Both the position numbers and the translations under genes were made by a program. A stretch of DNA of 64,000 nt from Ruminococcaceae bacterium UBA3903. Lineage in GTDB: Bacteria > Bacillota > Clostridia > Oscillospirales > Acutalibacteraceae. This document shows, in pieces, positions 37,161-44,540 of this stretch. The notes beneath the pieces were generated by a model, which did no database searches, had not been told where the DNA came from, and saw only the letters and a list, made by a program, of their open reading frames with translations. The stretch lies in the NCBI GenBank assembly GCA_002391625.1, contig DGFJ01000007.1, positions 16,113 to 80,112 of the forward strand. The letters run 5' to 3'. Within the stretch, counting starts at the first letter, position 1. Every line of letters begins with the position of its first letter.

Positions 37161-37200
37161 ACAAAAGCCAACGTACATAAATTGTATGTTGGCTTTTTGT
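37161..37200. terminator. Terminator between the HPr-like gene and the acetyltransferase-like gene
   Basis: A 15-bp stem (about 37163-37177 with 37183-37197, with a wobble) and a 5-nt loop end in TTTTTGTTT on the plus strand. On the minus strand it gives TTTTG. It probably serves both the HPr-like gene and the end of the his operon. Confidence 0.75.
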
Positions 37201-37222
37201 TTATATATTATGTATTATTATA

Positions 37223-37801
37223 CTAATCTATTTTTTTGCCATTCATCTTTACTATTTTACCTGGATTACCAACAACTGTACAGTTATCTGGTATATCCTT
37301 TGTGACAACAGCACCAGCACCTATTTTACAGTTGTTTCCTACATGAATACCACCGATAACCTTAGCACCAGCAAAAATGTCAACATTATCACCGATGGTA
37401 GGTATATCTATTCCATTAATCTTTTTACCTCTGCCAATAGTAACCTGCTGATAAACAGAACAATTTTCACCTATCCTGTTTGCAAACACAATGGTACTGT
37501 ACCCATGATAGATTATAAATCCCCCACCAATTTCGCTGTCAATTTCTATTTGCTTCATAGGTTTATAGAAAATTTTTAGAATTTTTGAGTATGAACGATT
37601 GTAGTGAGAAACACGATTATAAAAAAGATTTCTAAAAGCTGCATTACGACGTAACAATTTACGCAGCATATAATTATAGGTTTTATCGGTTGTACCGTAA
37701 TTACGAATGATATCCTGTGTAACAGTAGCTTTATTTGACATCTTATTATAAATAATTACTGCTGGGGTTGAACGAATAAAATGAATTGCTCGTAAAATCA
37801 A
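37223..37801 (-). CDS. Serine acetyltransferase-like hexapeptide-repeat protein
   Basis: The C-terminal 110 residues form a left-handed beta helix: NRIGENCSVYQQVTIG, IPTIGDNVDIFAGAKVIG and VGNNCKIGAGAVVTKDIP are hexapeptide repeats of the serine O-acetyltransferase (LbetaH-SAT) type, and GGFIIYHGYSTIV contains the histidine expected at the active site. At 192 residues it is a short form without the full N-terminal SAT domain, so a sugar or polysaccharide O-acetyltransferase is an alternative. The start is a TTG at 37801 with AGGAG 9 nt upstream. It follows hisE by 37 bp and is probably the last gene of the his transcript. Confidence 0.78.
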   Translation of the reverse strand: MILRAIHFIRSTPAVIIYNKMSNKATVTQDIIRNYGTTDKTYNYMLRKLLRRNAAFRNLFYNRVSHYNRSYSKILKIFYKPMKQIEIDSEIGGGFIIYHGYSTIVFANRIGENCSVYQQVTIGRGKKINGIDIPTIGDNVDIFAGAKVIGGIHVGNNCKIGAGAVVTKDIPDNCTVVGNPGKIVKMNGKKID

Positions 37802-37838
37802 AATCGTTTTCTCCTAATATATAATAAACTTCACAAAA

Positions 37839-38168
37839 TCAACTATTTTTATCTACCTGATGAAATGTTTTTAGATTGCCGGTTTTGTTGCTTCGTTTAT
37901 CAAGCTCTGCCAATACATCCTCTAGCTGTATACCTTGATTAACCATCATAACCATTATGTGATACATTAAATCAGATATTTCTAAAACAGTTTCCTTATT
38001 ATCATTGTTCTTAGCAGCAATTATTGTTTCACTGCACTCCTCACCGCACTTTTTAAGAATTTTATCCAAGCCCTTATCAAATAAATAGCATGTATAAGAA
38101 CCCTCAGCTGGATTGTTTTTTCTTTCCAAGACAGTGTTGTATAATTCTTGTAATACATCGTTGCTCAT
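37839..38168 (-). CDS. hisE: Phosphoribosyl-ATP pyrophosphatase
   Basis: HisE hydrolyses PR-ATP to PR-AMP in histidine synthesis. The MazG-like all-alpha fold shows CGEECSETIIAAKN at about residues 38-51 and ISDLMYHIMVMM, which carry the metal-binding acidic residues. At 109 residues it has the expected length as a separate protein; in many bacteria it is fused to HisI. AAGGAG precedes the ATG. It follows hisI by 25 bp. Confidence 0.94.
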   Translation of the reverse strand: MSNDVLQELYNTVLERKNNPAEGSYTCYLFDKGLDKILKKCGEECSETIIAAKNNDNKETVLEISDLMYHIMVMMVNQGIQLEDVLAELDKRSNKTGNLKTFHQVDKNS

Positions 38169-38193
38169 ATTATGTACTCCTTAATAATATATA

Positions 38194-38508
38194 TTATTTT
38201 AATTTTGTAAAAAAGCAGGTATGGTTACCTGTATGGCAAGCAGCACCTGTTTGTTCTACTATAATTAAAAGGGTATCATCATCACAGTCACCAAATATTT
38301 CAACAACCTTTTGTAAATGACCAGATGTAGCACCCTTGTTCCAAAGCTCCTGACGTGAACGGCTAAAAAACCAAGTATAGCCTGTTTCAAAGGTTTTCTC
38401 CATAGATTGTCTGTTCATATATGCAAGCATAAGAACCTCACCTGTGGATTTTTCTTGAATAACCGCAGGTATCAGCTCACTTTTTTTAAAAAACTTTTCG
38501 TAATCCAT
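38194..38508 (-). CDS. hisI: Phosphoribosyl-AMP cyclohydrolase
   Basis: HisI opens the adenine ring of PR-AMP. LMLAYMNRQSMEKTFETG, RQELWNKGATSGHLQKV, DCDDDTLLI (metal-binding aspartates) and CHTGNHTCFF (zinc cysteines) are all characteristic. Length is 104 residues. Its ATG directly abuts the hisA stop codon (TAA then ATG), and the ribosome binding site lies inside hisA, so translation is coupled to hisA. Confidence 0.95.
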   Translation of the reverse strand: MDYEKFFKKSELIPAVIQEKSTGEVLMLAYMNRQSMEKTFETGYTWFFSRSRQELWNKGATSGHLQKVVEIFGDCDDDTLLIIVEQTGAACHTGNHTCFFTKLK

Positions 38509-39258
38509 TTACACTTCTTCTCCGTTAATAAACTTTTTCTCTGAACGATAACCTAGCTCAACAGCAGCCGCTAAATCTAGGTCACCTGTGTATATTGCTC
38601 TGCCTGTGATAGCACCATAAACGTTCAGTGCTGAAATATTCATAATATCCTTTAGGCTGGCAACACCACCGCTGGCGATTATGTTACAAGAAACGCTGTT
38701 CATCAAATCATCTAATTGACCTAGATTTGGTCCTGACAGCATACCGTCCTTAGAAATGTCTGTAAAAATGATATACTGTACACCGATGTCCTCCATACGC
38801 TTAGCCAGTTCAATATAGTCAACATGAGATTGGTCTAACCAACCTTCTGCACATACTAAACCGTCCTTAGCATCTATGCCAACGGCTATTCTGCTGCCAT
38901 ATGTTTTAACAGCGGCCTTTACAAAGGCTTGATCCTTTATAGCTGCAGAGCCTAGGATAACACGGCTAATCCCGTTACCTAAATAAGCATCTACTGCTTT
39001 CATATCCCGTATGCCGCCACCAACCTCTACAGACAAGCCACTGCTGTTAGCAACCTCTAAAATTAGTTCTCTGTTTTGTGGTATACCATCCTTGGCACCG
39101 TCTAGGTCTACCATATGCATCCATCTGACACCAGCCTTTTTAAAGGCCTCGGCTGTCTTGTGTGGGTCATCAGCAACCTTTTCGACTGTGTTGTAATCAC
39201 CCTTTTTTAGGCGAACACAGTTCCCGTCTTTTATATCTATAGCTGGTAATACGATCAT
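38509..39258 (-). CDS. hisA: ProFAR isomerase (HisA)
   Basis: HisA isomerises ProFAR to PRFAR, a (beta/alpha)8 enzyme. The catalytic aspartate is in LPAIDIKDGNCVRL (residue 8), and HMVDLDGAKDG, VEVGGGIR and FTDISKDGMLSGPN carry the half-barrel phosphate motifs and second catalytic aspartate. MVDLDGAKDG and the K-G-D-Y N-terminal context fit HisA and not HisF. Length is 249 residues. It is flanked by hisB (32 bp gap) and hisI (0 bp gap); hisH and hisF, usually on either side, are absent. Confidence 0.95.
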   Translation of the reverse strand: MIVLPAIDIKDGNCVRLKKGDYNTVEKVADDPHKTAEAFKKAGVRWMHMVDLDGAKDGIPQNRELILEVANSSGLSVEVGGGIRDMKAVDAYLGNGISRVILGSAAIKDQAFVKAAVKTYGSRIAVGIDAKDGLVCAEGWLDQSHVDYIELAKRMEDIGVQYIIFTDISKDGMLSGPNLGQLDDLMNSVSCNIIASGGVASLKDIMNISALNVYGAITGRAIYTGDLDLAAAVELGYRSEKKFINGEEV

Positions 39259-39290
39259 AATATTACGCCTTCCTTTTGAAAAGATTAAAG

Positions 39291-39872
39291 CTATTCAAGT
39301 ATGCCCTTTGTAGATAAGGGCTTGTTACTGTCAACCCTTTTTACAGCACTGTTAAGTGCGTGTGCAGCTGCTTTAAAAATAGCCTCTATTATATGGTGAC
39401 TGTTGCTACCATATTCTGAATTTATATGAAGTGTCATGCCCGAATTAAAGGCAAAGGCACGGAAAAACTCCTCTGTCATACAGCAGTCATATCCCCCAAC
39501 AACCTGTTGTGGATACTCTGCCTTAAAAACTAGGAATGGTCTGCCACTAATGTCCACAGAGGCAAACGCCAATGCCTCATCCATAGGTATATGAAATGAG
39601 CCATATCTAGCAATACCAGATTTATCACCAAGTGCTTCGCTAAAAGCCTTTCCTAGGACAATACCAGTGTCCTCTATTGTGTGGTGACAATCTACGTTAA
39701 GGTCACCCTTAACAGCAACAGTTAAGCCAAAACCGCCGTGTACAGCAAAGGCTGTTAGCATATGGTCAAAAAAGCCTACACCTGTATCTATGGAAACGTT
39801 ACCGCCATAAATGTTTAGTGCTACAAAAATATCGGTTTCTTTTGTTTTTCTTTTAATTTCTATATTTCCCAC
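39291..39872 (-). CDS. hisB: Imidazoleglycerol-phosphate dehydratase
   Basis: HisB dehydrates IGP to imidazole acetol phosphate. TGVGFFDHMLTAFAVHGG, DCHHTIEDTGIVLGKA, and SNSHHIIEAIFKA contain the manganese-binding His and Glu residues. At 193 residues it is the monofunctional dehydratase, without the histidinol phosphatase domain found in enteric HisB. The start is GTG at 39872 with AGGAAGG upstream. It lies 12 bp after hisC. Confidence 0.95.
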   Translation of the reverse strand: MGNIEIKRKTKETDIFVALNIYGGNVSIDTGVGFFDHMLTAFAVHGGFGLTVAVKGDLNVDCHHTIEDTGIVLGKAFSEALGDKSGIARYGSFHIPMDEALAFASVDISGRPFLVFKAEYPQQVVGGYDCCMTEEFFRAFAFNSGMTLHINSEYGSNSHHIIEAIFKAAAHALNSAVKRVDSNKPLSTKGILE

Positions 39873-39884
39873 GGATACACCTTC

Positions 39885-40934
39885 CTATTTAAAATATTCC
39901 TTTAACAGTTGAATTAATTCACTATTTTCCTGTTGTGTACCTGTGGAAATTCGCAGGTATTCACCCATAAAGCGGATGGCAACACCATGTGACAAAAGGT
40001 ATTTAAAAACATCCTCAGACACGTTTGATTTAATGTAAATAAAATTGCAACAGCCGTTGACCATTGACAATTTATCAGGGTATTGGCATGCCAGTGCTTT
40101 AAGGTCATTATACAAGCTTTTTCTCAAAGTTACAATTGTTTTCCTAACATTTTTTAAATATTTAGTATCAGAATAAATTAATGTACCAATCTCTTGTGTC
40201 ATAGTGTTTACATTATATGGAGATTTAACAGCACGAAACGCCTTTGTATTAACCCTGTTAGATACGGCAAAGCCAAGTCTGATAGCCGCTGCACCCACAG
40301 CCTTTGAAGCTGTACGCAGGATAATAAGGTTATCAAAATCGTTAACTCTATCCAGCAGTGATTCCTCCCAAAAATCCATATATGCTTCATCAAGTATTAC
40401 CAGAGAATCAACAGATGAAATAAGCCTAATTATATCTTCACGTTGTACACCTAACGAGGTGGGATTGCACGGGTTAGAAAAGATAACAGCTCTGGCCTTC
40501 TTTGCGTTAACAGCGTCTATAACGCTGTCAATATTAACGGTATAATCATCATTTTTCTTTACGGCACAGCAGTTAACCTCTGACAACGCCCCATAAAAGC
40601 TATACATTGAAAAATCTGGTTCAATAGTCAGCAGTGTTTCGCCCTTCATCATGAAAGCCTGCATAATAATAGAAATTAGTTCATCAGAACCGTTGCCTGC
40701 GGTTACGTTGTCAGCGTCAATACCGTAGTAATCCGCAAAGGCATCACATACGCCTGCTGCCATAGGGTCTGGATAACGGTTAAAATCTACACTAGCTATT
40801 TTCTCTTTGATTTTACGCATCATGTCATCAGGTAGATTAAAACAAGATTCATTAGCATCTAATCTAATTTTAAAATTGCCACTGACAGGCTCATATGGTA
40901 CAAGATTTCTTATCTTATCATTTAGGTTATACAT
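39885..40934 (-). CDS. hisC: Histidinol-phosphate aminotransferase
   Basis: HisC is a fold-type I PLP aminotransferase converting imidazole acetol phosphate to histidinol phosphate. Visible motifs are RLDANESCFNLPDD near the N-terminus, AGNGSDELISIIMQAF, FSNPCNPTSLG, LDEAYMDF, and TASKAVGAAAIRLGFA with the PLP lysine. Length is 349 residues from ATG 40934, which is 10 nt after the AGGAT site; an ATG at 40946 sits on that site itself. Gap to hisD is 26 bp. Confidence 0.94.
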   Translation of the reverse strand: MYNLNDKIRNLVPYEPVSGNFKIRLDANESCFNLPDDMMRKIKEKIASVDFNRYPDPMAAGVCDAFADYYGIDADNVTAGNGSDELISIIMQAFMMKGETLLTIEPDFSMYSFYGALSEVNCCAVKKNDDYTVNIDSVIDAVNAKKARAVIFSNPCNPTSLGVQREDIIRLISSVDSLVILDEAYMDFWEESLLDRVNDFDNLIILRTASKAVGAAAIRLGFAVSNRVNTKAFRAVKSPYNVNTMTQEIGTLIYSDTKYLKNVRKTIVTLRKSLYNDLKALACQYPDKLSMVNGCCNFIYIKSNVSEDVFKYLLSHGVAIRFMGEYLRISTGTQQENSELIQLLKEYFK

Positions 40935-40960
40935 AAAAGCTATCATCCTTTTGTGTGATT

Positions 40961-42253
40961 TTATTCATCCTTTGCTCTTACAATTATGGAATTGGCATGA
41001 GCTGTTAACCCCTCAGCGTTGGCCAAGGCAATAATGTCACTGCTGTCTGCTTGTAAGGCTGATTTAGTATAGTATATAAAGCTTGATTTTTTTATAAAAC
41101 AATCAACTGATAATGGTGAGAAAAATTTAGCTGTACCGCTGGTAGGCAACACATGGTTAGGTCCTGCGTAGTAATCACCCAATGGCTCTGGAGAGTAATT
41201 TCCAAGGAATACTGACCCTGCATTATCAAGCTTTCCAATATACTCCATAGGATTGGCAACACAAACCTCTAAATGCTCAGGAGCTAAAATATTAGCGTAC
41301 TCTACAGCATCATCAATATTTTTACAAACAATAATAACACCATAATCATCTAAGGCCTTTTCAATAATTTCCTTACGTGATAAGTCAGCCATTTGCTTTT
41401 CCAACTCAATCTTAACCAGATTTGCCAGTTCCTCGCTGTCTGTTAATAAGATTGAAGATGCCAGCTTGTCATGCTCTGCCTGTGACATAAGGTCAGCTGC
41501 CAAATAATCAGCCTTGGCTGTTTTATCTGCGATAATAAGAATTTCGCTGGGACCTGCTATCATATCAATATCGACTACACCGTACAGAAGCTTTTTAGCG
41601 GTTGCAACAAATATATTTCCAGGTCCCACTATTTTATCCACCTTAGGTACGGTTTCAGTGCCATAGGCTAAAGCAGCTACTGCCTGAGCACCACCCATTA
41701 AAAATACTCTGTCAACACCAGCTATATAAGCCGCTGCCAAAATATCTGGATTAGGCTTACCATCCTTGCCCGGTGGTGTAACCATAATAATTTCTTTAAC
41801 ACCAGCAATTTTTGCAGGAATGGCATTCATTAGCACTGACGATGGATATGCAGCTGTACCCCCTGGAACATATATGCCCACACGTGTAAGTCCACGCACA
41901 CGCTGACCAAGAATAACGCCATTTTCCTTGGTAGTAAGCCAGCTTTGTTGTAGCTGTCTTTGGTGAAAATCTGCGATATTTTTAGCAGCGTTTTCAAGTG
42001 CTACTAAAAATTTTTTATCACAGGTTTTAGCAAGCTGTGATATTTCTTCCTTTGAAATTTCTGTTTTTTCTACCTGTGTACCGTCAAACCTTAATGTATA
42101 TTCAGTTACTGCTTTATCACCATTTTGTCTAACATTTTCAATAATATCAGAAACAATAGCAGTAACGTCTTTATTTGTACTTTCGTTTCTGGCTTTTAGG
42201 TCTGCCATGAAATTATATTCTGCTGTGCCGTCCGCCTTTACAGTTTTTATCAT
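40961..42253 (-). CDS. hisD: Histidinol dehydrogenase
   Basis: HisD oxidises histidinol to histidine in two NAD-dependent steps. Diagnostic segments are GLTRVGIYVPGGTAAYPSS, GGAQAVAALAYGTETVPKVD, AGPSEILIIAD, LAPEHLEV, and AGPNHVLPTSGTAKF, which contain zinc-binding and catalytic residues. Length is 430 residues. I chose ATG 42253 with AAAGG 10 nt upstream; an upstream TTG overlaps this site. Gap to hisG is 29 bp. Confidence 0.96.
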   Translation of the reverse strand: MIKTVKADGTAEYNFMADLKARNESTNKDVTAIVSDIIENVRQNGDKAVTEYTLRFDGTQVEKTEISKEEISQLAKTCDKKFLVALENAAKNIADFHQRQLQQSWLTTKENGVILGQRVRGLTRVGIYVPGGTAAYPSSVLMNAIPAKIAGVKEIIMVTPPGKDGKPNPDILAAAYIAGVDRVFLMGGAQAVAALAYGTETVPKVDKIVGPGNIFVATAKKLLYGVVDIDMIAGPSEILIIADKTAKADYLAADLMSQAEHDKLASSILLTDSEELANLVKIELEKQMADLSRKEIIEKALDDYGVIIVCKNIDDAVEYANILAPEHLEVCVANPMEYIGKLDNAGSVFLGNYSPEPLGDYYAGPNHVLPTSGTAKFFSPLSVDCFIKKSSFIYYTKSALQADSSDIIALANAEGLTAHANSIIVRAKDE

Positions 42254-42282
42254 ATTATCATATCCTTTCAAATGGAGTGATG

Positions 42283-42918
42283 TTATCTTTCCTTTATAGC
42301 TTGATACATTTTATCCACTATTTCCTCTATTTCCCTTTTGCGAAGCTTTAAAGATGCATTGTTTGCTATTAATCGGGCTGATATAGGAACTATGTCTTCA
42401 AAAACCTCTAAGCCATTTTCCTTTAATGTCGATCCTGTTTCTACAATATCAACTATTGCATCAGACAAGCCCAGCAAGGGTGCCAGCTCAACGCTGCCTT
42501 CGATCTTTATACAATGAATGTCCATGCCCTTTTTCTCAAAAAATGTTCTGGCAACATTTGGGTATTTTGTAGCGATGGTCTTTACATTGTATCCACCAAA
42601 AAAATCAGCACCCTTTTTTCCAGCTAATGCGAATTTGCATCTGCCAAAGCCTAGGTCTAACAGTTCAAAAAAGCCAGTGCCGTTTTCTAAGATAGTATCC
42701 TTACCCACTACTCCCAAATCACATACACCATGCTCAACGTATGTAATAACATCAGCAGCCTTTGCTAAAACTACTTCTATTTCTCCATTATCTATAGGCA
42801 ATATTAGCCTTCTGCCTTTATTTCTAACAGCGTCACAATTATACCCTAGCTCTTCAAATAATGCCACTGTGTCCTTTTCCAGTCGACCCTTTGTTAATGC
42901 TATTCTAAGTGGTTTCAT
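42283..42918 (-). CDS. hisG: ATP phosphoribosyltransferase, short form catalytic subunit
   Basis: HisG catalyses the committed step of histidine synthesis. RIALTKGRLEKDTVALF begins the protein, followed by DLGVVGKDTI and the PRPP loop segment VDIVETGSTLKENGLE. The 211-residue length and the neighbouring hisZ identify the short HisG-S type, which needs HisZ for activity and histidine feedback. GAGGTAG precedes the ATG. Gap to hisZ is 26 bp. Confidence 0.96.
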   Translation of the reverse strand: MKPLRIALTKGRLEKDTVALFEELGYNCDAVRNKGRRLILPIDNGEIEVVLAKAADVITYVEHGVCDLGVVGKDTILENGTGFFELLDLGFGRCKFALAGKKGADFFGGYNVKTIATKYPNVARTFFEKKGMDIHCIKIEGSVELAPLLGLSDAIVDIVETGSTLKENGLEVFEDIVPISARLIANNASLKLRKREIEEIVDKMYQAIKER

Positions 42919-42944
42919 AATATTACTACCTCATTTCAAGTTGC

Positions 42945-44144
42945 TTATTTATCTACATCTAATATATTAGTTGTTTCGCTTACAATATAAACCCTTGGTA
43001 TGTTTTTCTTTTTAGCATATACCACAGCATCTATCTGTGTTTCAAAGGTACTAACCTCGCAGCGACTGCCACTCATGGATAGCTGGCGTGCCTGATTAAT
43101 AGCGTCCATTTCAAAGCCGTCCTCACCATGAACTAATATATCTATTGACATATCATTTTTTACAACAGATTTTTTCAGCAGCATATTTGCCAGCTCATGA
43201 ACATTAATACCAAAACCAGCAGCTGGCATAGGGTTTTGAAACTCTGACAACAGCTCATCGTATCTACCACCAACCAGTACAGCATCACCGCTGCCCTCAA
43301 CATATCCACTAAATATAATACCACTGTAATAGTCATTACGCTGAACAAGTCCCAAATCAACAATAAGCTTATCACCCATAAATATTTGTGATAACGCCTC
43401 ATACATTTCCTTTAAATAGTACAAAGCCGCTTCTGCTTCTGTTCCCTTAAACAATGGGTACGCTTTTTCAAATACTTCCTCACCACCGAATAAACGTGGC
43501 AGCTTACGCAGGGCAGTTACAGTATCGGTTTGCTCTAGCTCATCTAATATGCTATTAAGTGCAGAATAGTTTTTAGATTCTATTGATAAACGAACCTCTT
43601 CACGCTGATAATCACTAATAGGCAGCTTATTAACCAACGCTCTAAAGAAAATTGCGTGTCCCAGCTCAATTCTAAAATCTGGTACAACCTTCTGCATTGC
43701 TTCTATAGCAGCGGTTATCAGCTCTAGGTCTGCTCGCTTACCGCTTACGCCCAAAAGCTCCATACCAGCCTGTCTAACCTCATTACTTCTGCCGGCAAGG
43801 CTTCTATTATTTCTATATAATATCTGATTGTATGACAGTCTAAGTGGCAGTGGCTCTGACTGCAATCTAGTAGCTACCATTCTTGCAATTGGCAACGTGG
43901 AGTCAGGACGCAGAACCATTAGCCTCCCCTTTTTGTCTGTAAGGATAAACATATCCTCTTGGCTAATGCCAGAATGCTTTAGAGCAAATGTATCAAAAAA
44001 TTCCATACTAGGGGTGAACACTTGATTATATCCCTTTGAAGCAAATACATCATCCATAATTTTACTAACCTTGTTCACAGCAGTACATTCTTCAAATAAA
44101 AAATCCTTTGTGCCTTCTGGGGTTATTTTGTAATATTTTCTCAT
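42945..44144 (-). CDS. hisZ: ATP phosphoribosyltransferase regulatory subunit
   Basis: HisZ is a histidyl-tRNA synthetase paralogue that forms a complex with short HisG. TPEGTKDFLFEECTAVNKV, LRPDSTLPIARMVATR, and VGGRYDELLSEFQNPMPAAGFGI are class II synthetase-like motifs 1-3. At 399 residues it has a C-terminal region longer than some HisZ but shorter than a full HisS, and context (first gene of the his operon, next to short hisG) supports HisZ. It starts about 45 bp downstream of the palindrome-bearing promoter. Confidence 0.92.
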   Translation of the reverse strand: MRKYYKITPEGTKDFLFEECTAVNKVSKIMDDVFASKGYNQVFTPSMEFFDTFALKHSGISQEDMFILTDKKGRLMVLRPDSTLPIARMVATRLQSEPLPLRLSYNQILYRNNRSLAGRSNEVRQAGMELLGVSGKRADLELITAAIEAMQKVVPDFRIELGHAIFFRALVNKLPISDYQREEVRLSIESKNYSALNSILDELEQTDTVTALRKLPRLFGGEEVFEKAYPLFKGTEAEAALYYLKEMYEALSQIFMGDKLIVDLGLVQRNDYYSGIIFSGYVEGSGDAVLVGGRYDELLSEFQNPMPAAGFGINVHELANMLLKKSVVKNDMSIDILVHGEDGFEMDAINQARQLSMSGSRCEVSTFETQIDAVVYAKKKNIPRVYIVSETTNILDVDK

Positions 44145-44182
44145 AGCTCTACCTCATTCTCTAAAATAAACTGGCATAACGC

Positions 44183-44225
44183 TTTAGCGTGCTAATATAA
44201 TAACACGCTAAATTAAGTTTGTCAA
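44183..44225 (-). promoter_or_regulatory. his operon promoter with a perfect palindromic operator
   Basis: On the minus strand a consensus TTGACA (44220-44225), 17-bp spacer and TATTAT (44197-44202) are followed by the hisZ leader. The perfect inverted repeat TTTAGCGTG/CACGCTAAA (44204-44212 with 44183-44191, 12-bp centre) straddles the -10 box, ideal for repression. A TrpR-family HisR (YerC) type repressor is the likely binder; this assignment is inference. There is no T-box leader. Confidence 0.8.
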
Positions 44226-44242
44226 TACTGAATATGTCCCTA

Positions 44243-44280
44243 AACAAAAATGCAGGGAGCGGTTGCCCACACCCTGCATC
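44243..44280 (-). terminator. Terminator of the MBOAT-DHHW-FkbH-ACP operon
   Basis: On the minus strand an outer 8-bp stem (44250-44257 with 44272-44279) plus inner pairs is followed by TTTTTGTTT. It begins 12 nt after the ACP stop and separates this operon from his. Confidence 0.85.
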
Positions 44281-44290
44281 TAATTTAAAA

Positions 44291-44533
44291 TTATCTGATT
44301 CTGGACGCAATGATGTCAACCATTTCACCTACGTTTTTCATTGATGAAATCTCACCCATTTTAAACTTAATCTTGAAAGCCCTTTCTACCGCACCTATTA
44401 AGGTGATATGCTCTAGGCTGTCCCAATCATCTATATCGTCAGCCGTTGTGTTAGGTGTTATTCTGATAGAATCATCATCAAATACATCACAAAATACACT
44501 GTTTAGTTTACCGTAAATTTGTTTTTTATCCAT
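44291..44533 (-). CDS. Acyl carrier protein of the MBOAT/FkbH operon
   Basis: This is an 80-residue carrier protein with the phosphopantetheine attachment serine S39 in the motif DDWDSLEHITLI. It has the usual four-helix length and an acidic N-terminal half. It is distinct from a housekeeping AcpP, both in context (no fab genes) and in the DWDSLEH form typical of discrete carriers in acyl-activation systems. AAGGAG lies at the end of the FkbH gene, 7 nt upstream, so the pair is coupled. Inferred role: carry the acyl unit made by the FkbH protein to the MBOAT transferase, as DltC does for D-alanine. Confidence 0.88.
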   Translation of the reverse strand: MDKKQIYGKLNSVFCDVFDDDSIRITPNTTADDIDDWDSLEHITLIGAVERAFKIKFKMGEISSMKNVGEMVDIIASRIR

Positions 44534-44540
44534 AATTATT

